A DNA stretch of 64,000 nt. It comes from Coriolopsis trogii. Lineage: Eukaryota > Basidiomycota > Agaricomycetes > Polyporales > Polyporaceae. Location of the stretch: NCBI GenBank assembly GCA_020543525.1, contig JAHYIO010000001.1, positions 1,736,001 through 1,800,000 on the forward strand. Reading direction: 5' to 3'. Made by a program: the position numbers and the translations under genes. Each line of letters opens with the position of its first letter. Position 1 is the stretch's first letter. The notes beneath the pieces are model-generated. The model ran no database searches, was not told the origin of the DNA, and saw nothing but the letters and a program-made list of their open reading frames with translations. Below are positions 48,707 through 59,960 of this stretch, one piece after another.

Positions 48707-49172
48707 TGACGACTTAAGTACGAAGGGTCACACCGGCAGGGAAATCGCGAGGGGGGGAGGGGGAGACCTTCGATCGCGTCGTCTGATCTCGCGGTTGTAC
48801 GGCCTCGTCTCATCCGGTAAGGGCAGCAAGCGCGCCGGAAGTGTGGCGCGTTCTCTTCCGCCCAAGCACGCACCTGCGTGTGCGCATTTCCTTCCTACCC
48901 CTCACGAGCTCACGAGCCGGGGGGTGCAGTCGGCAGTGTGGGATTTATATTTATACCTAAGGCCATGGCTTCCCCATGCCAGGGAGAGAATCCGCCTGTG
49001 GGCACACGGGTGAGTCCGCGAATGCATCGTGGCCTCAGCGCTGACGCTGATAACGCATCGAATCTGAATGCTTGTCGTACCGGCGCTCCATCGCGGAGGT
49101 TCAAGCGGTGAGACAGGTCATGCCCTCGGAGACGGCGCCGGTGATCCCCTTCAGGACTAAAAGCACGAAATA
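48707..49172. other. Intergenic region upstream of the amidase
   Basis: No gene is seen. On the minus strand a TATAAATA lies near 48945-48957, about 245 bases before the amidase ATG, and could be its promoter element. Confidence 0.4.
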
Positions 49173-49707
49173 TCATTCTCGGATGAACGAAGCGAGATGC
49201 TCTGGGATCTCTGTGTCCACCAGCCTTGCGCCCTGTGACAAGTAATCAATGCGGTTGAGTATGTAGTCTGCAGGCGCCCATGAGGAGTAGGATAAGAAAG
49301 AATGCCACATACGTCTCGGCTCCGTATGACAGTCGGGATTGATTCCACTTTCCACGGGTCGGCCCTGTAGGGATTAGAGGGGGTCTTCCACCTGGAACCA
49401 ATAGTCTCAGGACTCGTCTTACGCGGCAGACGGAGCGGACTTACGCCGAACGCTGTCCAACGTAAATGACCATGGCCGACGGAGCGTCCACCGGCTCAAA
49501 GGTATTATGGATGAGCTCTTCGACCGCGACGCAGTCCTGAGTGTCAAAGGATCCTATCAGGCCGGAGGTTGCACAAAAGGGACTGCCACGCACCGGGCAC
49601 CATAGTTTGCCGCTCTCGTCACGCGAAGAGAAAAAGACGAGGTAGTCGGACTTGACCTCCTGCGCCCAAGACAACTCTGCTGGATCAGGCGACTCCTCGA
49701 GCGGCAT
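49173..49707 (-). CDS. TXNDC17-like thioredoxin-fold protein (DUF953)
   Basis: Four exons (49707-49594, 49536-49445, 49364-49313, 49232-49173) give 105 residues. The active site is WCPDC with Cys37 and Cys40, built across the first intron (WCP, then DCVAVEEL). Before it stands YLVFFSSRDESGKL, after it VDAPSAMVIYVGQR, and then WKVESIPTVIRSRDGARLV, with the cis-Pro of IPT. This is the TXNDC17/TRP14 family of cytosolic disulfide reductases that act on small disulfide substrates. The protein is shorter than the usual 120-125 residues, with a compact segment between strand 3 and the IPT motif. The ATG was chosen by family fit, since the frame is open further upstream. It lies downstream of the amidase gene on the same strand order. 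Confidence 0.78.
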
Positions 49708-52700
49708 CTTTGCTTGTTTCCCAACGTTTGCGTACGAGGAAAACGGTAGACTGACCTCGAACGTATGAGGGCACTGGTGACGGTATGTCGATGAGTCCTT
49801 CGACTTTGACTTACGCAATTGTCCGAGATCGATTCTCGTCGGATGCTTTGGGACACAGCGCTTATTATAGACGCTCGAACATGGCCTTCGGCGGTAAGTC
49901 GATTTCTAGACATTGATCAGCGAATCTGAGTCCGGCCACAAGGCAACTTGGAGGTCGGTAAGTACGAGTATACCGTCTAATCTTGATATGAAAATGCCAC
50001 GAACATCGGTCAGAGTGGGAGAAGTCACTATCCGACCCTCACCGAAGTCATCCGACTGGGGAGATTGCGCGCCTCGAGAGCTTCCCCGCCAACTCGGAAG
50101 ACATCCGACACAACTCTGCCATCGTGCATAGAATTGCATACGCAGTTGTGAGAGCCGGTGCCCTTCAAAATGGGTCAACAATGCCCTTATATTCGGAGGA
50201 CAGATCTCCCGAACCCACAAGCGCGACGGATTGACGTGCAGTGGAGCCAGGGAGAGCGAGCCATTGGGATACTTGGCTGACATCCATTGTTGTGTCATTA
50301 GCTTGGAAGTCTGCCGCAACCCTTCCATCGTTTTCGTGCATTCCATCCTCGAACGAGAATCCCATATGTACCGTCCGGAAACAACCTATGGGCAATCAGA
50401 ACGAACCACTCACCATGAGGGTGCTAGCTCTCGTGGTCAAGATTCTAGAAATTGCGCACCGGGCGCCGGAGAAAAGGTACAGAAGAACGAGCAATGTAGA
50501 CACGAGACACACGGGAGAAGGTCGAGAATCCGACCATTAGGCGCTGTCGTAGCAACAACACGTTCAAAAACTACCCCCCTTGCAGCCACGCCACAGAAAC
50601 GAGGCAAAGCACGAGTCTTCGGTTCTCAGCGGGGTACGACCGGAGGTGTTCAAAGGGTTGCTCGTTGTGCATTCGCGGCGTTCCGCCAAGCGCTATCCCG
50701 TGTACTAGACGGCTGCGTGACCATGGACCCCCAAATCGTTGTTTGATGCACGAATCGTTCGCAAATCCTCTTTAGCGAGATGAAGTGTGAGTTGCGTCCT
50801 AAAGCGGTTAGGTAGTAAAATAGTACTCGCCTTGTTCGCTTGACATTTTGGCGGGATTGACCGCCTACAGAGCCCTAACAGGGACTCTAAGGCACATACG
50901 ATCCTTCAGGGCGCGTATGCATAGCACGTTCATTCATTATCCATGATCAGTCAGTTTCACCCTGTTGGAAAACGAAGATGGCAACTCACCGATTCAACAT
51001 GCCCTGGCCTAATGCCCAGATGTAGCGGTGCATTTCACGCACATCGGCTAGGATACCTGACATGAAGAATGTGCAAATGTACTTGCAGACTCCCAGCCAT
51101 GTGGACAGAGTGCACGGCCTTCCGACCTGAACCATGACGAGCCTCATATCAAGGACTGCTCGCTGGGGTAAGGGTTCAATGTATGTGGGTCAGATCGATG
51201 AAGCCGCACATACTTGGATATATCGGCTGACGCTAGGGGGTTGCCAACATACACTACACACCACTCAGCGCCGCGTGGGCCCAAGGATTACGCACTACCA
51301 ACTGAGCTGTCCATAATATGATATCATGCGTAAGTGGCCTCGCCGTATAAGAAGCCAAGACTCACGATCACAGCGTCATATATCCACCTACAAGCCAATA
51401 GCGTGGTGCAGGGACGTCTTGTGACGTTTGGAGGTAGTCCAAAACGATGACAGGCGACGTGTCTAATGCAGCCGACGACCAGCAAATTATGAGGCCTCAA
51501 AATCAATCGTGATCATCCTTACAGCCGACCATACCGTACATTCATGGTTCGGGGAGCAGTCGGCGTGATTCTGACAGCATGACAAGGAAAATGCATCCCA
51601 GCGCTGCAGTATACCTGCGAGGAGACTTGGTGGTGTGACGTTGCGCTCGTGGTTCTGCCAGCTAGCCTCGTAACAACGGGGTTCAAGAAATGTGCCGGTG
51701 GTGTTTCCGATAAATTGACGGTGACAACGCAAAGGCGGCAAAGCTGTCAAACTCATCAGCACTGGGAGTACGTGAAACGCGGTCACTGGAGGAATGAGGT
51801 ACGTACATGCATGTTTCCATTGATTTGTCAACAACTCCACTCGCCCTGAGCAAACTGGGAACAATGGGGCTCCCCCACCGGGGTGAGTCGTAGCACGGGC
51901 ACCGCGCGTTACACCCACACATCAACTACGCATAGTACCGCCAGCACTCACATCGTGCGCACCCGCTTTCAATCACTTGTCCTTTTTTGGAGGGAGTGAA
52001 CGGTTCCTTGATGCGCAGGAACAGCCACACAAGCTCTTCGTTGTGACATTGCACGAGTGCCTATTTCGCAAGACGCAGAATACTCGCATCGTCCCCTGTG
52101 AACCCGCAGGTACGCTTCCTGATCATAACCACGCTACTGCCACAACCTCCCACAGGGCCCTCGCAAACAAAGGTTCAGTGCTTCGTCCGCGTGGCACGAT
52201 CGCAGCCCGACATGCCTCCTATTCGGCTTCTTCAGTAGCTTCCGTGGTCATGCGACGCCCGCACACGACCTGCACTTCGTACGAGCTTCGGACCACAATC
52301 GTAGCACGGTAGAACAGTCGTAGAAATGTTTCGCACGACACAAGTCCCGTCGCGACTCGCATCATACGTATACGAGAGAGAAGCGGCAGAACTGCACATG
52401 TGCCCTTGTGGGTGCACGCCGAAGTATTTGTATATGTGCGATGGTCGGTTCCCTCGTTCTGCCAGGCAGATGCGGCGACTGTCGCGGTTATATGCGCAGT
52501 ACACCTGAGTACTCACGACGTGCGCAACGCAAAAGCCCTTGGCATTACTCAGGACTCGCCTGCGTGACAAGAAGCAGTAAGCAGACGAAGCGAGTTTAGC
52601 ACACAAACACCCACCTTCGTTGTCAGTGTGCTGTTTCAACTTTGTGGTCGTCGTCCACTGCAAACCCGCGGGCCGCGGCAGCCATCCACACAGCGCGCGG

Positions 52701-53548
52701 CCGCTATTGGTGGCTATTTTGGCCAACGAATCCGACGTCTGGAAGAGCCTTTACCAAAACCGTCATCGACGTTCCGCGCGGAAGCGGCCGAAGCGGTCCG
52801 GCCCGCTTTACCAACCACCGCCTACATTCTGTAAGTCGCCGCGACCTCGTAAAGCTCGAACACGAGCAGGAGGCACGTCGCACGGCTTAGCCCGGGTCCG
52901 ACGCGACAAGCGCCGCCAATTAAGTCGTCGGTAGGTTCCTGGTCCTCCAGTCCTCGCCGGTGCGAGGGCTGACGACCACCGTTCGTTAGTTACCGCACGA
53001 GGGAAGGTCGAGTTGGCCAAGAGAACCCCTCAACGGACTCCACAGCACGCCATAACGAGCAAAAAGGAGATAATCTCCAAGGAGACCGCCCTGCCTTCGG
53101 TCAGCTCGGACACAGTTTGCTCTTAGTGTACGTACGTACCACTGTACTGGTCGAGCGAAGTTCGGAACACATAATTCTTGCATAATCCCTTCATACAGAA
53201 CGAGGAGAGTGAGAGAAAGGATGCGAATAAATACGGCGGCGACACGCAACCCCGATGCTTGCTGTTCGCCGCGAATGCCCGATTAATTTAATAGCTTCAG
53301 CAATGATAGAATAGATATAGCTTGAGCAGATGAAAAACAGCAGAACGAAGTAGCTGAAGCTATGCAACTATGTATCCGCATCCTAACTATTGTCCGTCAG
53401 CACTGTTGCCCGGGAGCTAGTGGGTATGATGTATGTACGTGAGTCATCCGACTGAGTCTACCGAGTGTGTTCAACAATACAATGACGAAGGTACCAAACT
53501 GTCCGATAGCAGTTCGACTAATTGTCCGACATGCACAAAACGTCCCTT
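49708..53548. other. Gene-poor stretch, about 3.8 kb
   Basis: No complete gene was found. On the minus strand, a frame ending at about 50165 reads MGFSFEDGMHENDGRV and then VSQVSQWLALPGST, with natural-looking composition, but it has no partner exon or family. Another frame follows at 49906-50346. A tRNA A-box-like string at 51294-51312 was examined and rejected. The remainder shows nothing I can support. Confidence 0.4.
50165..50365 (-). CDS. Possible small hypothetical protein or orphan exon
   Basis: An open frame starting at MGFSFEDGMHEND and ending ...SSEYKGIVDPF has balanced amino-acid use. There is no recognised family and no convincing intron borders. It may be a decayed gene. Confidence 0.18.
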   Translation of the reverse strand: MGFSFEDGMHENDGRVAADFQANDTTMDVSQVSQWLALPGSTARQSVALVGSGDLSSEYKGIVDPF

Positions 53549-55621
53549 TTAATAGTAGCCAGAGTTAGAGGAGGAGCTTGATGACGAGCTGCTCGAGCTG
53601 CTTGACGAGCCCGAGTTATAGGAGCTTGATGACGATGAGCTGGAGGAGCTGCTAGAAGACGACGACGACGACGAAGACTTCTTGCAGTCATCGCCAGAGC
53701 AGCTGTTCATGTTGTCACAGCTGGAACCAGAGCAACCGGAGCTCTCGTGGCTGTTGCTGTCGCAGCTCGAACCGGAGCAGCCCTTGTTCTCGTTCATGCT
53801 GTCGCAGCTCGAGCCAGAGCAGCTGGACGACGAGGAGCTAGAGCTCGACTTCTTGTCATCCATGCAGTCGGAGCTGTTGCAACCAGAGCTCGACGAGCTG
53901 GAGGACGACTTGCAGCTGTCACCGTAGCATGACGACGCGGCGGTGGTGGTTGAGGCAGCGGCAGCAGTCGACGTCGACGCGTAGGTGTAAGACATGCTGT
54001 TACCGGGGGTCAAGTAGTAGCTGGTCTTGCACTAGATAGGTATGCAATCAGTGAACGCGCTCATTGCCCCCTCAGAGAACTAGACTTACGCCCTGGAGAC
54101 AGTCGACGAGCATCGAGTCGGTGACGGTCGCGGTGGCAGTCGTCGTCTCAGTCGCGGTCAGCGAGACGGTGTCAGTCTGGGTGGCCGTCGCGGTCGAGGT
54201 CGAGAGGTAAGTGAGCGTCTGGGTGAGCGTGCGGTCCTCAGTCATTGTCTGAACGACGGTGTTCTCGACCGTCTTGGTCTGTAATACGGGGCTAAGTGAG
54301 CAATGAACACAGTGGGAGGAGACACAAGCCGACGTACGTTGTCAATGACCTGGGTGCTGACGTACGTGGAGACGTAGGTGGTCGGCTGGACGACGGTGCT
54401 GACCTGGGTGACGGTCATCGTCATCTCGTCGGTGACGGTCTGCGTCGCGGTCTGCGTCTGGGTCTCAACCTGGGTCTGCGTGGACAGGATGGTCATCTTG
54501 TCGGTGACGGTCGCAGTCTGGGTCATCTCAACAGTCTTGGTCTATAGAACAAGCTCAGTAAAGGAAAGGAAAGAGTCGCGCGAGATTGGAGTAACATACG
54601 TTGTCGATGACCTGAGTGCTGACCCAAGTCTTGACGTACGTCGTGGGGACGACCATCGTGCTGACTTGCGTCTGGGTGACGGTCATGAGGTCGGTCTCCG
54701 TGACGCTCTGGGTCTTGGTCGCAGTCTCCGTGTTGGTGCGCGTCTTGGTGTAGACGTTGATCTGGGTGCTCGTCTCCGTGGCAGTGAGGGTGTGGTCGAC
54801 GGTCTTGGTCTTGTCAATGATCTCCGTCGACACCCACACGCGCGTGGTCTCCACCAGCTTGGTCGAAGTCGCGAGTTCCGTCTTGGTCTGTGTCTGGGTG
54901 ACGGACTCGACATCGGTCATCGTCTTTGTCTCGGTGACCGTCTTCGTCTCGTGCATGGTGACGGTGGTAGGAACGGTCATGGTCTATCCATGAGAGCGTC
55001 AGCAACAGCTTGCATACGGATCGCCAGGAAGCAACTCACGTCGGTCTTTGTCACCGTCATGGTGTCGGTCATGGTGACAGTCGATGCACCGCCGCAACCT
55101 CCGTTGTACCCATACCCGCCTCCTCCGCTGCAGCAGGGAATGAGGATCCCATGCGCGCCCACACGACAAAGCAAGGACTCACTGGTTGATGATGATCGTC
55201 TCGTAGCATCCCTCGGTTTGCCACTGATTGCCGCGCGCACAGGATGGTCAGCAAAAAAGAAACGCCGGTATAGGATAGCGATGCAACGCGCGCCAAGACT
55301 CACCCAATCCATTGCCTTGCAGGAACCATCGCTCTGCTTCTGGTAGCCGTACCCACAGTTCATGCTCTTGTAGCCTCCGCCCATGAACGACGAGTAGGGC
55401 ATGTTTGAGTAGCCGCCATCGGTCGCTGGCGGCTGGGTGTACTCAGACGCGGCCGCGCTGCTGGTGCTTGAGTAGGCAGCGGCAGACGACTGCTGGACGT
55501 GGTTGTCCTGCGCGGTCGGCGACGCGTAGATCTGGCTGGAAGGAACCATCGAGACGGGGCCGGCGACGATTTGGGCCGCGGCCGCGCCTGCGAGGGAAAG
55601 GGCGATAAGGACGGAGTTCAT
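53549..55621 (-). CDS. Secreted Thr-rich/Ser-rich repeat protein (cell-wall or mucin-like)
   Basis: Seven exons (55621-55304, 55223-55183, 55127-55040, 54983-54600, 54541-54338, 54278-54090, 54031-53549) give 568 residues. The N-terminus MNSVLIALSLAGAAAAQ is a signal peptide. A Cys/Gly/Tyr-rich segment follows (MNCGYGYQKQSDGSC, then GCYETIII and GGGYGYNGGCGG). Residues about 150-405 are an unusual tract alternating Thr with Val, Gln, Lys and Glu (for example TVTETKTMTD, TQTQTKTE) in repeat units closing with WVSTQVIDN. The last 160 residues are Ser-rich with repeated CSGSSCD and SSSS runs and end SNSGYY. No GPI-anchor signal is seen. Heavy O-glycosylation and an extracellular matrix or wall role are inferred; I recognise no named family. 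Three exon starts share TKTV-like or T-rich starts. Confidence 0.75.
53570..53700 (-). repeat. Coding poly-Ser tract
   Basis: Runs of Ser codons (mainly AGC and TCG/TCC types on the minus strand) make the C-terminal low-complexity region. The opposite strand shows long spurious open frames because of it. Confidence 0.7.
54090..54983 (-). repeat. Tandem Thr-rich coding repeats with exon-matched borders
   Basis: About four units of roughly 60-70 residues occur. Units end in VSTEIID, VSTQVIDN or VSTQVIDN, and the next unit begins KTKTVD, TKTVE or TKTVE. Two of the unit junctions coincide with phase-0 introns (54542-54599 and 54279-54337); the first junction lies inside exon 54600-54983. Confidence 0.65.
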
Positions 55622-56245
55622 GTCGAGCAATTAAGACAGCTAGTAGTCGTGACGGGGTCCGGATGCGATACGTAAGGTTGCAAATGAGTGGTAGCGGTCT
55701 ACGCTTGTCGGGACTGTCTAGCAGTTGGATGGGCGAAAAAAGTGCGGAAAGCTTTGCGTTTGACGCGAAGCGCTCTGTGGGAATAAGAGAGTGATGAGGG
55801 GATATGTCAGAGAGAGAACAAGGCGCAGTGAAGGCGAGAGACTGACCGCTGAAGAAGAAAGGAGGGGAGGGAGGAAGCCCGGAAACGAAGACGGGAGGAA
55901 GGGGGATGAGACGGGGACGGTGGCCGACGGGGCTCTATATGAGGGCCGTGACAGGGGAGCGAGTGTCGCCCGTGACAGAAGAGATCATCAGTGATCGTGT
56001 CTCCTTAGAGACATTCTCACACCCCCAGCCATTGGCTGCCGTCCCCCGCGGGCGATTGGTTGATGCTATTGGCAGGGCAGCTCATCAGCCTCCCCTGCCC
56101 ACCGTGATGCCAACGGCGTCGACGTGCACAGCGCATCCAAGATTATACCACTCTATTCGCAATAGATGCAACTCAACAATCCAACTCAACAACGCAAACC
56201 AGCCATCTAATGTCCCACTCCCTCGGTCCTCCCCAGAGCCCCCCG
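55622..56245. other. Intergenic region with purine-rich block
   Basis: No gene is seen. Sequence at about 55790-55920 is strongly purine-rich on the + strand, so it is a C/T tract in the promoter of the minus-strand Thr/Ser-rich gene. Such tracts are common upstream of well-expressed fungal genes. Confidence 0.45.
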
Positions 56246-59200
56246 TCACCCGCTCCTCCGCCCGAAATCGCCGTGCACATCCAGCAGAATCCGCAGCGCG
56301 TTCCGCGCACGCACCTGCGTAATGTCCTCCCGTTGCGAGGTCAGCGAGCTCTCTCCCGCCGTCGACGCCGTCCCGCTCCATGGGTACTAGTGACGCGCAC
56401 AGCCAATCAGCCTCAGGTACAGCCTTATCGAGTAAGCAAACCCGACTTACTGGCACGAACTGCGACCAATCCCGGCATATCCGTCAGTGACCGTCCTAAA
56501 AGTCATTTACCTCCAATCACAACTTACCTTCTGCAGGTACTCGTACGCGACCAGCGTGAACCCGAACTGCGGACTGCTCCGGATAATACGCGCAGGTCCG
56601 CCCTTGAAGAATGCCTTGAAGCCCTCTTCACGGTCTGATCCATGCAGTGCTCGTCAGCACTCTCCAACTCCCACTCCACCCCCCGGGACCGACACTCACA
56701 GATTTTCACGAATGCGTCCGTCAGGCCCTTGTAGTGCGTTTGTCCCGAGCGCGCCTCAACCTGAAGCCGAGTCTTCACAACGTCTGCTCCGATCATCGAA
56801 GGCCTCATCAACCACTCCTCTTGGCGCGTTTAGTCGACTGGTCCAGACTCACCGGCAGGTGTGGTGAAGTAGGCTGCAGGCATACCACTGCGTCGGGATG
56901 CAAACAACTGGTCAGCGCCGCCATCAATTGAGCCAAATACCCATCACCGGTGGCGATGGGTATCCGATCTGAAGCTCTGAAACAGACGTACGCAGCGGCC
57001 GCGGACGTCAACGTCTCAAAGAACGACAGCTGTTTGCCGTTGTACCCTTCTCCGAATACATCCCTCTTCAAATGCGAGTACGCAGGGAAGTAAATCGCCG
57101 AGAACGGAATGTCGCGCAGCAAGCACGCGCTCGCGCCCTTGTACAGTCCCAGGAGTCCGAGCTGGCGAATGATGTGAACAGCGCCTTTCGGCACAGCTCC
57201 CTCCAGCTTGGCTGCCTCCCCTTGCACCTGGAGACGGATCTTCCTGCAATACCGCGATCAGTCATGGCGAGTTCATCCTGATGGCCCCCACTGTGGATAA
57301 GACGTACACAATCTCAAGCGGGTTCGTGAAGATCTACGAGTCATATTCAGTGCGTCGTGCGAAGCGGTGCAGCAAGGCTGCCTCGAGGAATTCTTCTGAA
57401 CGTACCACTTGACAACCACCGGCGGATCCACCGGCAACAAGCTCCCATCCCAGGGTGATTCTTCCAGTCTCCGGATCCATCGCGCGTGCGCGGATGAGAT
57501 CATTGACAGTCAGCTTGATCGCTTTCTCAGGAGCAACGCCCTATCGCGCGGGAACGTTGTGAGCATGTATGCACCGACGGAGACAGAATGTGAGAAGTTC
57601 GCACAATGAGCTGAGGGCCAAGACCCCGATAGAAGCCCCAGAAGCCTTCATTCCTAAACACTTTCCGCACGCAGTCAAGACTGTTCTTGTACAGCAACTG
57701 TCCAACAACTGTGCTCCGCTGGTTTTGCATCCTGCATCGTACAATCGTAAATGACCGACGTCAGTGAATGGCCGTGAACGCGATAGATACGCGAGCACGC
57801 ACCGTGTCTGAACACGATCGGGAACATCAGCGCCGATGTTAGCTATGGGCGGCGGATGCTCCAACGAAACCTTACCTTGACTGTTCGACAGATCAGCCCA
57901 CATGTAACGTACTGCATGCCATCCAAAAATACTCACCAAGATCAATAGGGTACACAATCGTCGCGCCAAACCCGCCGGCGAGCCCTAGCGAAAGCACAGC
58001 GTTAGCGTAACGACTCCACCGCTTCTGTCGCGTATATATCGCTCACCCCCTAGGCCGAAGTTGTATGCCGAGTGCGCAAAGTTGTGCAGGAACGACTCGA
58101 ACGTCGGCGCCGCCTTGACCTCTACAGCTTCCGAAGGCGCCTTCCAGCGGGGATCCAACAGCTGTGCGAAGTCAAGAAGTGAGAGCCGTTGCTGGGCGTT
58201 GCCCCTTCCTGCGAAGTGGAAGATGATCGATGCTTCCATCGGTGTGAACAGTGCGTAGCGTGTACTGGAGACGCAGTGGTTCAGGAAGTCGGATTGGTCG
58301 ATACGGCCGTCCTTGGATTTTGCAGTAGCCTCGCGAATTATGCTATATTGGAAATGAGTCGGGACTTCGAGCTTGCCGTACGCTGTAACACATACCGCTC
58401 TACCATGTCCATCTCTGAAAGCATCGTCAACCCCAGACCGACACCCAGCGACTGCACAAGCACTCACCTCTGATCACGTTGTAAAAAGCATTGACTTCAG
58501 AATAGGATATACGGCCTCCGGGGCTGAGAGTGGTCAGAGTCGGCAGCCTTTGTATAACAGCATCAGACAGCTTGTGTCCAGCAATGTCCTACACACGAGT
58601 TGATGTCACGGTCGGTGGCAGAATGCGTATAGGCCGGGAGACGGACTCACTAGGATGATCTTCTTGAACTGTTCAGGACGGATGTACCCATCCTGGTCCT
58701 TGTCTAAATACTTGAACGCCTGGCGCAGCCGCTCGCCTTGCAGTCCCTTCATCAACTGCGTGAACTCGTTGTCTGCGTCATCCGCGAGCGTGAGCGGGCA
58801 CGCGATATTGGCAATAACAACCGCCACGTACACCCAAGAACGTGCGCGCCATTCTTCTTGCCAAGGTACAGCTTGACCCAGTCGCTAATGTGGACACACA
58901 GAGGCATCCTCAGTACTTCCGTGTCCCCCTCACTCAGACAACAAAAAGCGTACCAATCAAAGTCGAACGGGATAGCATCGGGCCCAATATTTGCGTTGAA
59001 CACGTTCTTGAACTCGTCATACGAGATCGTGCCAGACTCGTCTCTGCAACAACAAACAGCCAAAGCCACAGCCCGCCAGAGGAAGACGGGAAGGGTAGGG
59101 TAGGAGGTTCGCATGACATTGCGCACGGTGACACGGTAGATGAAGATTCGGCGTACACGTCAAAGTATTGGAACGCTATCCAGTAGTCCGCATCCGGCCG

Positions 59201-59626
59201 CTTCAAGATGGTCTCAAACACCACAAAGTCATCCCAAGACACGAGTCCCCGCTTGTTCACATCCGCGACGCGGAAGAGGGTCGCGAACTGCGCTTGCCCG
59301 ATCTTGCTCAGGTCACTTTTGGGCGCGATGGCGTTCACGAACTGTTCGCTGTTCAGGTACCTACGAGCGGACGCAACGAAGTAGGAGTTCCACAATTCAG
59401 TTCTACAGAGTCCGAGGCATGCGAATGAACGAGGTACGCACTTCTTGCCGTCTACCACGGTCTGGGCACTGGCATCGAAAGTCCTTCTCCACCGTGTGAG
59501 CTCGCTCTGAGGGACGGATGTAGCACTTTTGATGGTGGTAAGAGCAGAAACAGCGACTGATGTAGCAGTGTCAGGCGAGTCGGCATGGATCGTTCCAAAT
59601 ATACGAGGAAGAGAGAGAGGAAACAT
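56246..59626 (-). CDS. Calcium-binding mitochondrial aspartate/glutamate carrier (aralar/citrin type)
   Basis: Twenty exons (59626-59442, 59360-59157, 59043-58954, 58884-58832, 58772-58651, 58588-58468, 58414-58396, 58342-58047, 57984-57937, 57880-57876, 57807-57803, 57731-57605, 57540-57406, 57333-57308, 57243-56992, 56887-56853, 56783-56700, 56634-56528, 56459-56451, 56386-56246) give 687 residues. The N-terminal half has EF-hand units ([24 protein letters not shown], the canonical [13 protein letters not shown], and [11 protein letters not shown]). The C-terminal half has three mitochondrial-carrier repeats with signatures PIDLVKTRMQ (Val380-Lys381), NPLEIVKIRLQ and [10 protein letters not shown]. 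This is the inner-membrane antiporter of the malate-aspartate shuttle with cytosolic calcium control. The first signature is assembled from two 5-nt microexons. The last coding exons, after LQK, give FVPYPW and a poorly conserved tail. Confidence 0.9.
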
Positions 59627-59960
59627 TGCGAGTCTCAGGTATCAGTAGTCGGGCCGGCGCGGGCGAGAATTAGGGATATGACCGAGCGTGGCGGCTCTAG
59701 ACGCAGCCGAGAGGAAAGAGCTCTATAACGAGGGACAGTAGGGTACTCTAAGGACCAGAGCAGAGACCGTGCGCGGAGGCGGCAATGAGACGGAGGCGGG
59801 GTAAATGATGAGTTGGCGGTCGTCCCTCCATCGCGCGTCTCTTTTCTCGTTTGGCACAACCTGCTGACTAAGCCATCCTCAGTGCAAGCGCACATCACCC
59901 ATTGGACCCGGCAATGCTTGGACCGCAACTCGACTGCTTTTCGCCGCTATCTGCGCACTC
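59627..59960. other. Intergenic region between carrier and TRM5 genes
   Basis: No gene is seen. It should hold the carrier promoter and the TRM5 3' end. Confidence 0.5.

Noticed and set aside
48056..49013. Long plus-strand open frames (over 200 codons) opposite the amidase gene.
   Set aside because: They are mirror frames of a high-GC gene. The minus-strand protein carries all amidase motifs and consistent splice sites.
51294..51312. On the minus strand, AGCTCAGTTGGTAG resembles a tRNA A box, with TTGGG following as in tRNA-Pro.
   Set aside because: No matching B box (GGTTCGANTCC) follows, the D stem has a mismatch, and no 3' anticodon stem or acceptor stem can be paired.
53682..53927. Plus-strand frame made of Gln/Leu/Glu repeats.
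   Set aside because: It is the antisense reading of the CSGSSCD/poly-Ser repeats of the minus-strand secreted protein.
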